Shown in pieces: positions 14,310 through 28,688 of a DNA stretch of 64,000 nt. Source of the stretch: Membranipora membranacea (Eukaryota > Bryozoa > Gymnolaemata > Cheilostomatida > Membraniporidae); the NCBI GenBank assembly GCA_914767715.1, contig OU612075.1, forward strand, positions 12,398,001 to 12,462,000. The letters are read 5' to 3'. The position numbers and the translations under genes were made by a program. The notes under the pieces were generated by a model. The model ran no database searches. It had not been told where the DNA came from and saw nothing but the letters and a program-made list of their open reading frames with translations. Within the stretch, counting starts at the first letter, position 1; each line of letters starts with the position of its first letter.

Positions 14310-14509
14310 ATTGGTTTCAAAATGTATGGTAGCAGAGGAAAGTTTGCCAAATTGACTCAAAGCTCTCCTCGTAGACTGTGGGACCTTGACATGGACAGAT
14401 TCAGTGCGGGTGGTGAAGATAGTTTTATCCTTACAACACCCGCATCATTGGTCAGGCTAACACATGTAGAGATATGGCATGACAATGCTGGGCCTTCACC
14501 GGACCGATA
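14310..14509 (+). pseudogene. polycystin-like exon: PLAT domain core
   Basis: A good acceptor (CCCTTTCAG) precedes a frame starting IGFKMYGSRGK. It ends with GGEDSFILTTPASL followed by IWHDNAGPSP, the classic PLAT signature. The frame stops at 14508-14510 and no GT donor is seen at the expected exon end, so this exon may be defective. The rest of the domain is in the next exon. Confidence 0.7.
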
Positions 14510-15210
14510 AAAATTTTAGTATTAAGACAATGAGTCAGTAAAGGTTTATTAGTTGGCATCGCAAACTGAGTAAAGTGAGATGACCAATTTTCTCAGTTTA
14601 AATCCGAAAACTAACATAGTATAATATATTCTGTTGTAAATCGGGAAAAACACAATCAACATCACAAACAGCACATTTAATCACTCAGAGGGATGAACTT
14701 TATTTGGCTTCATCAAAGATAAAACTTTGAATATCTGGCAGGTTAATTATAGGATTTGTACCAAATGAATTTGAAACGAATCTGGAGTAAGGTTGAGATA
14801 ATTTCGAAAAACATTGTCCCGAATGTTGTGATTGTTTAGTGTTTTTATGTCAGTATCTGTTTTTGAGCAGAGGTTTGCTCAAAACAAACTTCTCCTCGGG
14901 CTCATGTGATGATTTTGATGTAAAGCCCGAAATCTAGGGATTGAAATTACTATAATTTTACAAAGACAATGCTTTTCCATGCATGTGCTCTAGAGGAAAT
15001 ACCCATTTGTTGGCGTAACCACCTGATTTTTAAATATTGGCCTATCCTAGAAAAATAAAGTTTTTGGTACAAAAAAAGATTTTTTTCTGCCCTTATAACA
15101 CCTTCCCTTGTCTTGGCAATCAGTCCCAAGACATGACAAATAATCCAGGTCAACTGAATAAAAAGTTGCCCTCCCTCAACCAACAAAGGACGACTTATTG
15201 GTAAGGAAAA

Positions 15211-15300
15211 CTTAGAACTACTGTTCTCAGCCAATGATAGGCTTTCTTAGAACTATTGTTCTCAGCCAATGATAGGCTTTCTTAGAACTACTGTTCACAG
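15211..15300. repeat. 35-bp tandem repeat, about 2.6 copies
   Basis: Copies begin at 15211, 15246 and 15281 with CTTAGAACTACTGTTCTCAG. They lie in the presumed intron between the two PLAT exons. Confidence 0.85.
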
Positions 15301-16382
15301 CTACTCACATATTCTTTCTTTCAATCTACATCCGGTCACCACGCCGGTCTTGAAAGAAAATAAGTCTGTCAATTTCCCTCCCACCTCCCTATCACTAACC
15401 TATGTCGTCCATTGTGGAAATGCTAACAATTTCCTGGTGATGGTGTTCATTTGTTCGTCAATTCTGCACCAGATTATACAACATCTAATACTATGGCAAG
15501 TACCCTGTCTGTTAAACAACATATACAGTGGCGTTGATGGTCACTTTCGGTTACAAATGCGTGAAGCGCCCCATATTTTTTTCCCCTATAATATGTTACA
15601 TTGTAAGAAAGAAAAAATATGGATTTTCATTTATAGGTTTCTGAACTGCATTGCTATTCGTTATCTGAGATCCCTAAAAGAGTGGCGATTTGAGCATAAT
15701 GGTTGGCTTGGCGTTCCAAGAGAGGCAAATGTTGGTGCAATGGCCAGAGTAAGGTAATGTCCTATGAAATTGTTGAATCGTTTCATCGCTGGGTACTGTC
15801 ATAAATAGACACAATTTTGATTTGTGACAAGCTAATATATTTTTACATACATTACAGCTATACATTGATACCAGTGTCATACAGGTTGGTGACAAATGAT
15901 GCAGTAAATAATCCCCCAATGGACCCTCAGGATAGCTAGTTTTAGATCTCACAATGTTGTAATAGATACATGACAAGTCAATAAACTGGTGATATTTGTC
16001 ATAAACTTTCATGTGACAAATAAGGGCCCATGTCATGACCTCCTGGCTTTGCTATCGACTGCATTATCTGACAATTCTTTTATAAACTTTTGTTGGATGC
16101 CAGGACCAACAGTCTTTAGAATTTGACTGATCACATAGTCCCTACGAATTAGGACTAAAAAAATGGAGGTCTTCTGTATGTAAAACATGCAGTTAACAGT
16201 GGTCAAAGAGTGGCAATAATGACTTGGAAACCTAGTCGTCACTATAAAACTCTTCCAAAGTCAGCACATCAGTGCATGTCATTGTCAACCCTAACAGACA
16301 GCAATATTATTATTATTATGTATTGCAGTATTCCACTGATACCTTTTGATGAACTTAAAGTGATTCACTCCTATTCTCTTAG

Positions 16383-16459
16383 CTTCTGGTTGTCCCGTGA
16401 GTTAAGAGACGCCCACATTCAAGTGTCTTCACCAGACCTCCAAGCACCACTTTTTCACG
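16383..16459 (+). pseudogene. polycystin-like exon: end of PLAT domain
   Basis: The acceptor ends TTCTCTTAG and the donor is GTGAGT. The 77-base exon reads FWLSRELRDAHIQ, matching the W-x-L-S-R-x-x-x-R-D end strand of PLAT domains. Lengthwise it completes the domain begun at 14310. This exon itself has no defect. Confidence 0.6.
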
Positions 16460-16959
16460 GTGAGTTGTAGTTGAGTATCAAAATCTTGTAAAGATGAGGA
16501 TTTTGTTACGACATGGAATGATCATTCGCTAAGAACTATGTCAGCTCTGAACTTGTTGATACTGTAGTAAAATAAGAGAAAAGTATTGGTTTGAAATCGC
16601 TGTTTGAGATGCCTATTTTAGATTTTTGAGCAATCATTGTTTTGGATGGGCGATATTGACCATATTATTGTGTTTAATTGCTCCCCCTCTTCACATCGAC
16701 ACAATTCAGTCAACCCTAGCTGTTATTACATGTTTAGGTAATAGTTTCTCGAATTGCCTATTTCCATTCGAATAACTACAAATACTACGAGGATCACCAC
16801 ATGCAGCGCTGTCTTGTGCCTATCGCCAATCAAGAGTAATTTCATATGGATTTTTTTCAACCGAGGTTGGCAAATAATTTACATTCAAAAACCGCATAAC
16901 AAAGTTTTTTCAATAACTACCCCATATAGAGTGGAATGATAAAAGTCAAGTTATCTGTA

Positions 16960-19900
16960 AATGTCACAAATTCCTCTGATGATTAATCGGGGTCATGATA
17001 ATTAATACGGGGTCATGATTAATCAGAGCCGTAAATCGCAATACCACATCATGATTCACCTGTCTTATTTTAGCAAACACTTCATGTTTTGATAACAATT
17101 AGTTGTCATCAATCAATCCGCTGTTGGCATCTTTCGCTCTTTCGTGGACGTTGACTTTGATCTGTGGCACAGTTGTGGTTGGATGAGAACTGTGGCGTGC
17201 TTTACTTTTGATGGTTTTGCCTCGGCCCACATGCTTTGTTTATTCTGGCCCCTCGGAGTGAGACACAATCATGTTCAATTTTGTAATATGTTTCTCAATA
17301 TTTTTCTATGATTCAAACCTGGTAACAGTAACAAAAAAGACCTCACATATAAATATGCTGCCTCAAACTATCGACACCAGTTAACACGTTACTCGCTTGG
17401 CACGACATGCTGCCACTCTAACTTCAGTCATAAGATACCCTCTGCACAATCTTCTTCAATTCAGTTACTTATAAGCAGCTCCGTACGAGGACCAAAGAGG
17501 TTTGTTTCTATGAATTCAACCGATTTTGAGTATATTTTATTTTGTCATTTTTATGCATATCTGAATTACTGTGTTTGATGTAATTACTATAAATTACGTT
17601 CTCTAATCTGATATCATTTCATTTTCTAATAATACTACCCTGATACCCAAGACAAGATATTTTGTCCATCACTTAAATATAGCAGATCAATAACATAGAA
17701 AAGATGGCCTGAGTCCTCAATGAGGCTTGTAGTTGCACACAAAATGTACCTCAACGAGTGGAATCGGTTGTGTGGTGTTGATTGTGAAACTTGTGACATT
17801 ATTATTGTTATATTTTTATATTTGTTTCTTGTACTATCATGTTGAATGATGTATGGTTTTCCTATGGGTTTTCATTTTGATGGATGAGAATTTTGCGATT
17901 AGGGGGTAACTCATATAGAAGTCATTTTCGCAGGACTGTCGCAACAGCTTGATCTTGTCTTCATGAGAGATTTTCTCGGCTGAGTATCAATTTAAACTGT
18001 TTTGATATACAGCGGTTTCTCTAGGGTTGTCAGAGCTTTGAAAAAGGGATGGGTTTTGAGGGGATAGTTGATATTATGATTGATTTCCACCTATTTTATC
18101 ATTATTTTGACTTATTGCACCAGGTAGGATGTCAGTGGAGGTAGTGGTTAAAAGCTATGTAGGATTTCAGGGAGACTTTGAGCGATAGATTGTTTTATTG
18201 TCACCAAAAACAAAAGGAAATTAGTGACATCTATTTGGGAGCGGAGCACATCTTGTATACATTAAATTTCACTTCAAATTTAATTATACTTTTAGAAGTT
18301 AGTGGTTTTCAGTTCCTGCCTAGTGACTATGATACAAATAAAAACTCATGTCAATTTATAGTCTCGATACCCTGTGATACGACACAAACACCGTATATAA
18401 ATAGACCTATATTTCTTGCAAATTCAAATAATATGTTTTGATTTGGTTTTTAATTTAAGCTTTCGATATATGTTAAGCCCTAAACGATGGTGTTTCATTA
18501 TCAGTTGATAGTTTTACTCACTTCTCTTCTAACAGATTTGATTCTTCAGTTTAGTAAGGAATACACAACAGAAAATGATGGTATCTCAAAGTCTTCCTTT
18601 GATAATCTGTTAATCAGCACGGTTTGTTGTGTTAATTAACGTCAGGTCAATTTCAGGTCAACCTCAAATCAATGTAACGTCGTTGATAGTAGCTTTCAAA
18701 CTATAGGAATAGCATTGAGTCAACTTTCGTTAGTATTATTTTGTGCACATCCTCTCCTGATAAAAAACCGTGGCAGTGTGAACGAATTGAAAGCTTTTAA
18801 TACTTTGCTGTGGGAGGCAATATAAAAACCACAAATCAAATACCATGTGAGCGTATTATTGAAATTGTGAAGGCAAGGTAAATTTACACTGTATAATAGT
18901 ACCAGTGAAAGTAGTATTCAGTATTGTTTTAATCAAATCCAATACTCATTAGTATGAACTTGCTATAATCCCAAGCTGTTGAATAGTGATTTTGCATACT
19001 ACTATGCATATAATCCTCACTCAACACATCATGAAGCTTCAAAGTGTGATTCAATATCAAGCTTCAAGATGCTTAAAAGATATATACAGAATTGGGCTTT
19101 CTTAGGATGAATACTCTTTTGTTATAAGACTTTACCAATAAACCAAGGTTCCGAAGCTTTTGATGAGTTGTATTTTGTTATATATTAATCCTTTTGTGAA
19201 TTTTCACATTTAAATCTTTGGTGAATTCTGAATGAAGAAAGTGTGAGAATTAAATGTATTAAATGAATTTCACAACTATAGATTTATATCAGAAGGGGTC
19301 AGAGTTAGAGTGTGTCTACCTCTTTATCGCTAGTCTCCTTTCAGAATCTTCTTGTGCAAAGTGGGATTTTCGCAACACCAATGCCAACATTTTAAAGTAC
19401 CTTTTGTCAATGGTCAGGTTGAATGAACCGTCCAGAACTAGTGACTCTCTAAAGCTGTTGATTTGATTTGGTGTGTCATTACACCATTAATTTTCACACA
19501 GACCTTGTTGTTCCTCAAATGTGCTAAATGATCGAATCTCAAAAGTGTTACAGATGTAGTAAATGGTGCCATATTACAACAGCTTGTGACTGGAGACAGA
19601 GACAAACATATCATTGCTCGCCAGTATTGTCTACCTGTTAAGACTTGAAAATTATTGAACCAAGCCCAAGGAGAACAAATAATATTATTTGATTCATAGC
19701 TAACAGAGCCCCCCCCCCATACTTGCTAATTATTGACAGCTGCTTATGACTGACTTTTGTAATATCAAGCTGCAAGTCACCTTTACTCAATCCAGCCCCT
19801 TGGGTCCATTTGCTCACTTATTAATCGATAACAAAGATATTTATAAGCTGCAATATACCACTGTCACTGAATTTCGGTAGAACAGGCTTCTATGGATACG

Positions 19901-21140
19901 ATTCATACATTTCTATTGATAGCTTGATTATTAGTTGTTTGCAAAGCAAATATCAAAACATGGAGATTGTTTGTTTTTGCTATAGTAGCACCCCCCCCCC
20001 CCCATATTTTGTCTCATATCGAAAGTCTTAATGGAATCAAAAGCAGTGGCAACATTTCAAGCACCCAGTTTGAAGAAATAGCTAAACTGTTGAGAAAATT
20101 CTTCCCAACATTTTCAAAAGTTGTCACTCTTTTATGCTCTATCTATATGATATGTATGAACTTCTCAAATATCAGGTCAGGTCCTTTGAAGCTGGGGGTG
20201 TGATTTGCCATATTATGTATTAACTCGCCAAATTTCACACACCGCAAAGCGCTACTATATACAATATACATGAAGATAAAGGCTTGCATTACAAATTATT
20301 TGTCAAAGAAGTGGGCTGCTGTGGCCTTCCTGCTGGCTAGAGATTCTTGCTAGGTTGGTAGGCCAAGAACGCAGATGAGCCGCAGAGCTTAGAACGTCAA
20401 ACAGAGAGCGCATCTGGGTTTAATCCTAAAGGTTCTCTGCCTTGGTCTAAAACATCAACTTTGGTATAAAGTGATGAGTGATTATTCCTGTAATTGAATG
20501 ATCCTCATTCAATGGGAATGAAGCATTAAGTGATTATAAGGAAACTACTCTAGCAAGCGGTGAGGAAAACGATGATACAATGAGCCAGCTGTCTGATTCA
20601 TGAATGAGGTGTGCGATGCGAAATGTGACAAATTTGAGTGGTGAAATATGGCACATCTTTACCTTGATACCAGTCCTTGCGAATCACAGCCTAATTGAAA
20701 TCAAGGGCGAAAAGCTTCTAAACACTCACTACTAGATTCATGCCATCCTATCCTTGAATGATTGTAGGTGAATTGAAGGCCAATGTGTTAAATATAAAAT
20801 AAAAAAATTCATCATTTAAATACTTATACTTTATTTAATCATTTCAATAAAACTTTTGCGTCTTTGGAAAAATACTCTCATTATAATGTTAGATTTTCAA
20901 TGTTATGTGATGATTAAAAATGGAAAAGAATATCAAAACATGTTTGACAGTTTAATTTTTTCAGGATAACTTTTTTACAATAAATAACAGTAAAGTAAAA
21001 TATAGCTATAATACAGCTTCTATAGATATCCGATGTACCTGAAAAGTATTAGGGCATGATCGCCAGCCAATATTGTAGCATTTATAAAAGTCAGGAGGAG
21101 ATAATCACCAACAAGTATTTTTTTATTTAAGTCACTAACA
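16960..21140. other. non-coding, presumed intron of the polycystin-like locus
   Basis: No exon recognised. It holds C homopolymer tracts near 19711 and 19989 and a short palindromic ATTAATC-rich stretch near 16980-17030. Confidence 0.4.
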
Positions 21141-22577
21141 CCATAGACAAAACACACAACACTAGACTGGAAACTGTGTAGTAAATATCCTATCAAAAAG
21201 TGTCCTCATTAAATACTGTGACGCAACGACATCTCACTGTGGTAGAAAAAGCAATGAAGCATGTGTTTTTCGGAGTAATCTCCCTTTGATGCAGATGATT
21301 TTATAGATTTTATAGAATTAGATACAGAATAGCAGCAGCAATCTTCTGCAGCACAGGTCACAGCTTTGTCTATATTCTGTCTAACTCATCACATATTTTG
21401 ATGAAGCAAAAATGGCATAGAAATATTAGTTATCATACTTGCCAAGTAATCTAAATTCAAAAGTAGGACATTTCAATTTACAGTGATACCGCACGTCATC
21501 GCAATGCTCCGAGCGTGTGAAATACCCGAGCGATCCACATTGGGGTTTGAGGGCATTGTGATCCCCAATCAGGGTCCGGGATAGAACCCGGCCGCTGATG
21601 CTCTGAGAGCGTTTCTAGCCACTAGGAAACGCTAAAAAGGCATATTTGATTCCAAATAATTTCATCTCGAAGGCCATGATAACATATATAGCTATTTGCA
21701 ATTGGAATCAAACCAAGCATCGTTTTTCTAGGGCTAGCTGTGTTACTTTGTGATGGCTGGGAATAGAGCATACCGCAGAATAAGAGTTTTAAAGAGTGAA
21801 GTACAGTGGGATGCACATTTAAAGTAATACATATGATAATGTACGGGTGACAACCATGTTAGTCAAATTTGGCGCAAGCACTACGGTATCAATACCCTTT
21901 CTGCTGCATAGAAATTTGTATCTACAACTGGGTTAGTGAGTTGAGCACTCCTGGTTTGAGGCCCTCCGATTCTTGCGGCCGAATGGAGAGCAGTCCGCTG
22001 CTGAGGGATCACTAGTTGCACTTAAGAAGTCCGCTCAGTCAGACAAATATAGACAATATAGAAAAATGTGTCAGATATGCGTTTTTAGCCTTTCCTAGTG
22101 GCTAGAAACGCTCTCAGAGCATCAGCGGCCGGGTTCTATCCTGGACCCTGTTGGGGGATTACAATGCTCTCAAACCCCCATGTGGATCGCTCGGGTATAT
22201 TGCACCCTCGGAGGATTGCGACGACATGCGGTATCGCTGTAAATTGAAATCTCCCACTTTTGAATTTAGATTACTTGGCAAGTATGATGTGCTGTTTAAC
22301 TAATATTTCTATGCCATTTTTGCTTAATCGAAATATGTGATGAGTTAGACAGAATATAGACAAAGCTGTGACCTGTGCTGCAGAAGATTGCTGCTGCTAT
22401 TCTGTATCTAATTCTATAAAATATATAAAATTATCTGCATCAAAGGGAGATTACTCCGGAAAAACACACGCATCATTGCTTTTTCTACCACAGTGAGATG
22501 TTGTGGCGTCGCAGTATTTAATAAGGACACTTTTTGATGTTCAGTGTCCAGTCTAGTGTTGTGTGTTTTGTCTATGG
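21141..22577. repeat. large inverted repeat, arms about 500 bp, with tRNA-like inner ends
   Basis: Arm 21141-21644 is matched in inverse by about 22073-22577, with scattered mismatches. The spacer of about 430 bases is unique and AT-rich. The inner end of each arm holds a tRNA-like stretch: TAGTGGCTAG (box A-like) followed about 30 bases later by CGGGTTCTATCC (box B-like), plus strand at about 22085-22150 and minus strand at about 21570-21635. Either it is a fold-back element, or it is two copies of a roughly 500-bp tRNA-derived SINE lying head to head. No coding frame. Confidence 0.8.
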
Positions 22578-22599
22578 AAAACACTCACATCTTCTGTGT

Positions 22600-25500
22600 A
22601 TTCGGTAATTTGTCTGCAGCTTGGGGATATTTAAACCGACACATCTAATTGGTCAAAACGATGAATCTGCCATTGGTTAGATGTAGGACTATTTTCTTCA
22701 AGGCTGATAACACTCAGTAGGCTAGCATTAGGGATTTTGTCACGAGTTTCAAATTTCAGTTCAAATTAAAGCAACCTGTGATGAACTTGGTACAATTTAT
22801 CTGTAAAAGGAATGTTGCAATCTATTTTGGCCATATTTTTGCGTCTCCACAAAAACATTATAAATTATCAGAGTTTTGATAATAAAAAAATAGATTTTGT
22901 TTCTTGTATTGGAACACAATCAAGTTTTTGGTAATGGTAAAAGTACCAGTAGGAATTCACCTAAATACAGACCCTCATTGTAACTGCAAACTCTATGGGA
23001 AGGCTGTTATCGGTGCCATGTTGTACATGCTCGAGACTGGATATTGTATTAGTCATAACTGTACGCAGTGACAATCTGAATCCCAGTTTAAACCAGATAA
23101 TGGACTTAAAATTAACAGTTTATGACTCATATATTTAATGGAAAAAGACCTATTAACTCATTGAATCAATATGTGTGTAATTTTGTGTAATATCATGCTG
23201 AATAACTGCAGCAACCGGAAACCGGTGAACATTTGTGAGACTTTTAGATAATAAGCGTGTTAACACCACTGAACCTGTACGACGAAACCCTTCTTATCGT
23301 CAACACATAACTTTATAGGAAGCGCGAAAGAGTCATGCTATAAGAAAAATCTGAGTTTAAAAACTTAAAGTTGAAAGCTCCTTTGAATAAAAGAAATGAA
23401 TAGCGCTTGTTATTTCCACCTAATTTTCAACTGACGCATATAAAGTATACACTGCTGTGAGCATCTCTGCTCATAAGCTTATTGTGTCATTGGAATCAGG
23501 AGTTAGAGTAGTCTCATGGTTTAGGGTGAAAACTGTCTATTGGGTTCAGGTTCGATTGTGCAGTCATTCTTGATTTGGTACTGGCACACATCCTACCAGA
23601 TTTAAATTATTACAAATGAGCTTAGGGATAGGTAAAAAAGGAATACGCCACATTTCAGTAGAATTGCAGTGGATACAGGATGTTACATAAGCTTTTAATC
23701 TGCTTCGTCAGTGGGTATCACCGCAGCAACAGAGAGAGAACCTGCATAGTATGACTAGTCTTGGGTAGCCTTTAAGGTTAACAGTAAATATATTACCCTT
23801 TGAATTTGCTGTGAGCTTTGTGAGCTCCAGGCATTACGTTATATGTGAAAAAAAAAGAATTAGAAATCATGGTTGGGTTAATGGCTATGTTGTCAGAGAG
23901 TTACAAGCTAACTTATTGATTTATCAGATTGTTATGGTCAGATATTGCTCAGCGTTTAATTCTCAGCTCTTATTGCTCCTAAGCTGTGCAAGGGGTTGGG
24001 AGTGGTTTAAACACGTTCAACAACACAATATCCTTATCTTTTAGATCGTCTATTGCAATTGAACATGCCACACTCTTTGCTAGATCTAGCACATTATTTG
24101 TGTTAATTTGAATCTTCATGAAGCCAGTGACAGGACAATGATGAATCATTTGTGAAACAAAAGGTGTTAATTTCTTACCTCTTTCCCTAATTGAGCTGGT
24201 TGTCATCCATCCTATATTCACGCATTCATTTTGCACCTCCCTTTGTAATCGACTTGATCAGTATCAGTGTAAAGGATTTATGTTGACATGCTGAGTGGCT
24301 TTGGACCTCCTGCTGCCACAGGGATAAAGACTTACTAAACAAAAGGTCAAAAGCCTTGGTAAATGTTTTCTAGCTGCTGCAAATTGTGTTGTTTGTCTAA
24401 CGTAGCATTCCGATATCAAGCGATGAAAAAATAGCACAGTTACATAAAAATGATGACGGTTATTTGTTTTGGTTATTTAAATGTGCCGTGCAGATGTATC
24501 CAACTTAACTGAAAATATATATGGTGTCACCAATTTCGGCATGAAAGATCCCAAAGTCGGAATGCACCCATCATAATTCAAGAGCATTTATCAAGTTGCT
24601 GAATTCAACATTACCTGAACCATTTAAGGGATATCAATGTTGTATGCTGATACTGTTCAATGTTCTTTGACCTCATAATATCTTCTGCATAGTAGGTTTA
24701 TTGGTTTGTGCTTGTCCTAGTCGAATATAAGTTACTTAAATACATGCATGTTTCTCTCCTACGTTCTGATGACTTTTTGTTGTTTACCACTTCATAATCC
24801 TAGAGACTATTGTGAGCACCAAGATAGAAGTAAAATTACTCGTTGATGAGTCACAATGATTATCTTTACTCACCACATTGATTTCTTGCTGGTCGACATG
24901 CTTGGCATTACCACTCAGTGTTGATATGATGAGGGTCTGGATGGTTTTTCATCTTCTGACTTTGTTTCAACCTTCCTGCAGATAAAATTATCTCAAGCTT
25001 GTTGCAGTGTAAGCGACATGGTTTCACGTTTTCACATTGTTCCACTTGCACGCTTGTTGCTTTTTTCACATTGTAGCATTTCTCATGGACTGTGTTGTAA
25101 CACCCAATGTCAACGGAATGTTTTGTGCAGTTTTCACATACCTTGTGTCAATACTCCCGTGTTTTGATTCCAATAACACTGCCTGTCTTTACTCGTTGCT
25201 TTGAAACAGAAACAAATTTGTTAACATGACTAATGATAAATGTTCTCTCGCTGGCATAAAAATTTGGGCACCAAAACCCTCTGCTTGTTGACAGATTTGT
25301 TTCATTGATATATAACCTTTTATATTCTGCCTATCGTAATTGATACACACTTCTTCTATACCAAACTTACAGCCCTACCGAGTACGACATTTAGAAATAT
25401 AAAGAGCATGGAGTTTCACTTGTCCTTTGTTATGTTGTACCAGGCTCTATTTAACATCATGTACCCGGGAAAATTCGGTGATGCGTATTTCTATCCGCAC

Positions 25501-26093
25501 TTAATCTGCGGAACTGATGTCTATGTAAATGATAAAATTACTTCTTAGTCCCAAATGACTTTCTCTGTATTTGGAATTGTTTCAAAATTTTTCCATTGAG
25601 CAATGTCTTCTGAAAGTATTTGAATAGTTATGGCTGCAGACATAGTTTTCAATAACAAATGAGAGCCAGTGAACACATAGAGGAATGAGAGGTCCCTTTG
25701 ACTAATATTGACCTTTGGAATACATCCAAAGGGTGGTCATGCCGTATATCTTTATTTTTAGTCTTGCATACTGGCGGCTGCATCATGGCGTTCAGTCCTC
25801 TGTGCTCTGCAAAATATCAATCAGGTGGTCAAATACACCTAGTCATAAATTTTCTAACCAAACATCTACACTAATCATTTTTTTTTTGTATTACATGTAG
25901 TGAAGGAAAAACCAGATGATTGTACATCTAAGAATACAACCCTGTTTTTATCCTTTTTGAAAGTCTTATTTGAATTGCTTTTTCAGCTGCTGTATCCCAA
26001 TCTTGTGCAGTTATACCTAATACCTCATTTTCAGAGATTTCGAAAGAGTATTTTGTATTTTGTCATATCTGTGTGTGTTTTCTTTTGTTTACA
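22600..26093. other. non-coding, presumed intron
   Basis: No exon recognised between the inverted repeat and the first transmembrane exon of the polycystin-like locus. Confidence 0.4.
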
Positions 26094-26196
26094 GACTACA
26101 GAGGAGGTTGGTCTGTCTCTTCACGATACTGCAGCTCACAATGCTTGGACGTATTATGTTTCATGGTATCACAACAATGAGAATATTCAAATATGA
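26094..26196 (+). pseudogene. polycystin-like exon: first transmembrane segment after PLAT
   Basis: The acceptor is TTTGTTTACAG. The frame LQRRLVCLFTILQLTMLGR followed by IMFHG resembles the family's VQR...L..ML..AMFYG segment that enters the first transmembrane helix after the PLAT domain. The exon end is uncertain: the GT at 26165 does not give a matching phase to the next exon. Confidence 0.55.
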
Positions 26197-26252
26197 TTAC
26201 TCAAAGATATATTACATTTAAACTTTTCATTTGTTACTATTAACTTAGTGCA

Positions 26253-26542
26253 GACAGCATAAAAGTTTTAGGGTACAATCAAAAGCTATAATAATTCTGC
26301 ACATTCCCATTATAAAGTTGGAGCTGTATGGACCATACCGAATCTCATTGTCTAGCATTGTGATCGGAATCCAAGTGGGCCTCGCCATATTCCCAATCCA
26401 TTTCATCATTATCCTGTTCTTCAAGAAGTCACGCCCTGGTATAAGCACTATGAATCGTATCAGAGCCAAAACCGATTGGCAAGGTGGTGCTGGGGTAATC
26501 ATAAGTGATCAGGATTATCTGTTTTACCTCGAGCAGATTCAG
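26253..26542 (+). pseudogene. polycystin-like exon: second transmembrane segment
   Basis: The acceptor is TTAGTGCAG and the donor CAG-GTTAGC. The frame contains LYGPYRISLSSIVIGIQVG and then FPIHFIIILFFKKSRPG. This fits the family pattern of a GPF-type loop, IGIQSALI, FPINLLI and an F(R/K)xSRP cytoplasmic edge. This is one of the most diagnostic exons of the locus. Confidence 0.65.
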
Positions 26543-28145
26543 GTTAGCATTCCAAAAGAACACAATTAGCATGATTAGATTGTTTGATCTCCCTAAAGCT
26601 GCATTTACATTGCATACTTGGCCAGATTTTTGCTATTATATAAGCTATTATTGGAAGCAACCAAAAAGCATCATTCTGTTACATTGCCATGAAATTCAGA
26701 TTTTTGTTTGCTCTCAATGGTAGCTTGTATGCCGGATAAATCTGATGGGAAAATCTGAAGGAGAAATCTCGCAGTAAAATCCGTAGTGTAAATTCAACAT
26801 AAAACTATGATTCTAAAATCAGATACCAAATACATCTAATGGTTACTTATAATTTGTCTGAATAGAGAGTCAGATACCATGAACTGGGTATGCACATGTT
26901 ATCCATTTTGTAACTTGATTTCTAGGGCCTAGATAGTAGAGTACATATATTCTAGGCTGTAAACAGTTGAACTGTGTGGGTTGCAATGAGACATGTTGTT
27001 TGCTTATAACGAAGAGGTGTTTATTACAATTTTAATTAGTTTTACATTAAATGAATATCTCTTTCTGCTTAAGAAATTGGATATGTGAACTGCTCAATGT
27101 CAGGTCTTAGCTAGTCGTTCCATTTTTGTCCTCCATAATCATAGTTGCTGTGTCAAGTGGAGCATGCTGAACAATTAATCATGCACTCAGACGTGTTGTT
27201 CCCTACATTGCAATCAGACAGTAAACAGCAAATATAGGGGCGTGAACCTTGTCAAATCTATATTAAACTGATTCCCTGCATTGGTTGACTAATTTTGTGT
27301 GGGAAATTTCTCAATATGAGGTCCTACCTGAGCTCAAATTTGACCTTTTATAATTTCCCAAAAGCTTTTACATTAACTGCTGGATCCCTCCCTGCCATTG
27401 ACTTCCCAACCTTCCTGGTATTTCATTGATGTATTTCTCATGTTATTCAGCTTTGATCAAAATCTTGAAAGGAGTCTCGATCTAGCATTATTGCCTTTGG
27501 CTTTAATCTTTCACTTAGGTGTTTTGTCCAGCAAGTTAAAGCTGGTTCAGGTCCGGTCAACCTACGTAATTACAAGTGAATTTTCCGTTTGACCTACATT
27601 TCCGGCCCAAAGACAAATCATCAACACTGAAAACTGAAAAATATGTGACAGCAAAATTTTCTAATAAGCCTTTGTCTGATTAGATTTAGATCTGAAACCA
27701 TACAGATTTGTTAGCACCTTTGATTGAGTCTCAGGGTGCCCATCTAGACTAGGGATAATATAAAAGAGGTTGCGAGGTTGTGTAATCGTTTTCTCCCGAT
27801 ATATGAAATTGTGGTAACGCATATACTTAACTTTGTTAGACAACTTTGATATCAATGCGATTTAAAGTAAATATCTTTGCAACTTGGGTTATAAAGTACC
27901 CAGACACATGAATGTTGTCATACCATATTGGAAGCAAAGTGTTATGGTATCTCTGGACCAATAAATTGTCGCTTCTTGTACCCTTTTACATAAGCAGCCT
28001 CACTTATTCCTCAAAAGTTACCTGTTATTGAAACTTAGAAAGACCAGAGTAGATACATAAAATTAATGTATCAAGATAGACATGTATTGTATTGTAGTGT
28101 ATTGTGTTGTAATTTCTGTGATTTAATTAATGTATTGTATTGTAG

Positions 28146-28290
28146 GTTTCCAGCCTGGTGTGTATATATAGGATATTGTGTCTCACTGGGTATATGTTTC
28201 ATCTGTACTTACTTCACTATGTTGTATGGAGTTATGGTTATTCTAGAAGTGTAGAATGGTCCGCCTCTATGCTCATAGGTTTTCTTCAAT
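28146..28290 (+). pseudogene. polycystin-like exon: transmembrane segments, with frame break
   Basis: Starts after TATTGTAG with FPAWCVYIGY and continues to YFTMLYG, the family P-x-W-C-x-Y ... F-T-x-x-Y-G motif. In that frame a TAG stops at about 28252. The expected next piece, EWSASMLIGF, continues in another frame to a good GTGAGT donor. The break is consistent with loss of one base around 28240-28252, in the sequence or in the gene. Confidence 0.65.
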
Positions 28291-28688
28291 GTGAGTTGAT
28301 GAATTAAAATTGAATGCATATGGGATTAATTTCAATTTAACAAATTCTGGTTAAAATTGAGATAATTTCCATATACTGTACATAAAAAATATAATTTGGA
28401 CAATCATATTCAATCCGTGAAACTTTTGGCATTAACACCGAAATACCATCTCAGGGTCTGGTTCGGATTCTGTCATGATTTTGAATGAAAACAGTATGGC
28501 GCATGGAGTCATTTGAAGTTGCATCTCCTAAAAATTGTACATAAAACATGTTGATATCTTATGCCCAAGAAAAAGCTGCACTATTTGTACAAAATAATCT
28601 AATTTCTCTTGTTCTGTCCTTATTTACATTTTCGTCTCTTCTTTGCTCAAGTGTTTTGTTAAATTGTTGACTTCATTCTTTTTCTATA

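Noticed and set aside
18178-18441. 87-codon plus-strand frame
   Set aside because: No ATG start, no domain-like features and no splice context; likely chance.
22085-22150. tRNA gene
   Set aside because: Box A- and box B-like words are present, but I could not fold an acceptor stem and anticodon arm. The sequence sits in a repeated arm, so a tRNA-derived SINE head is more likely.
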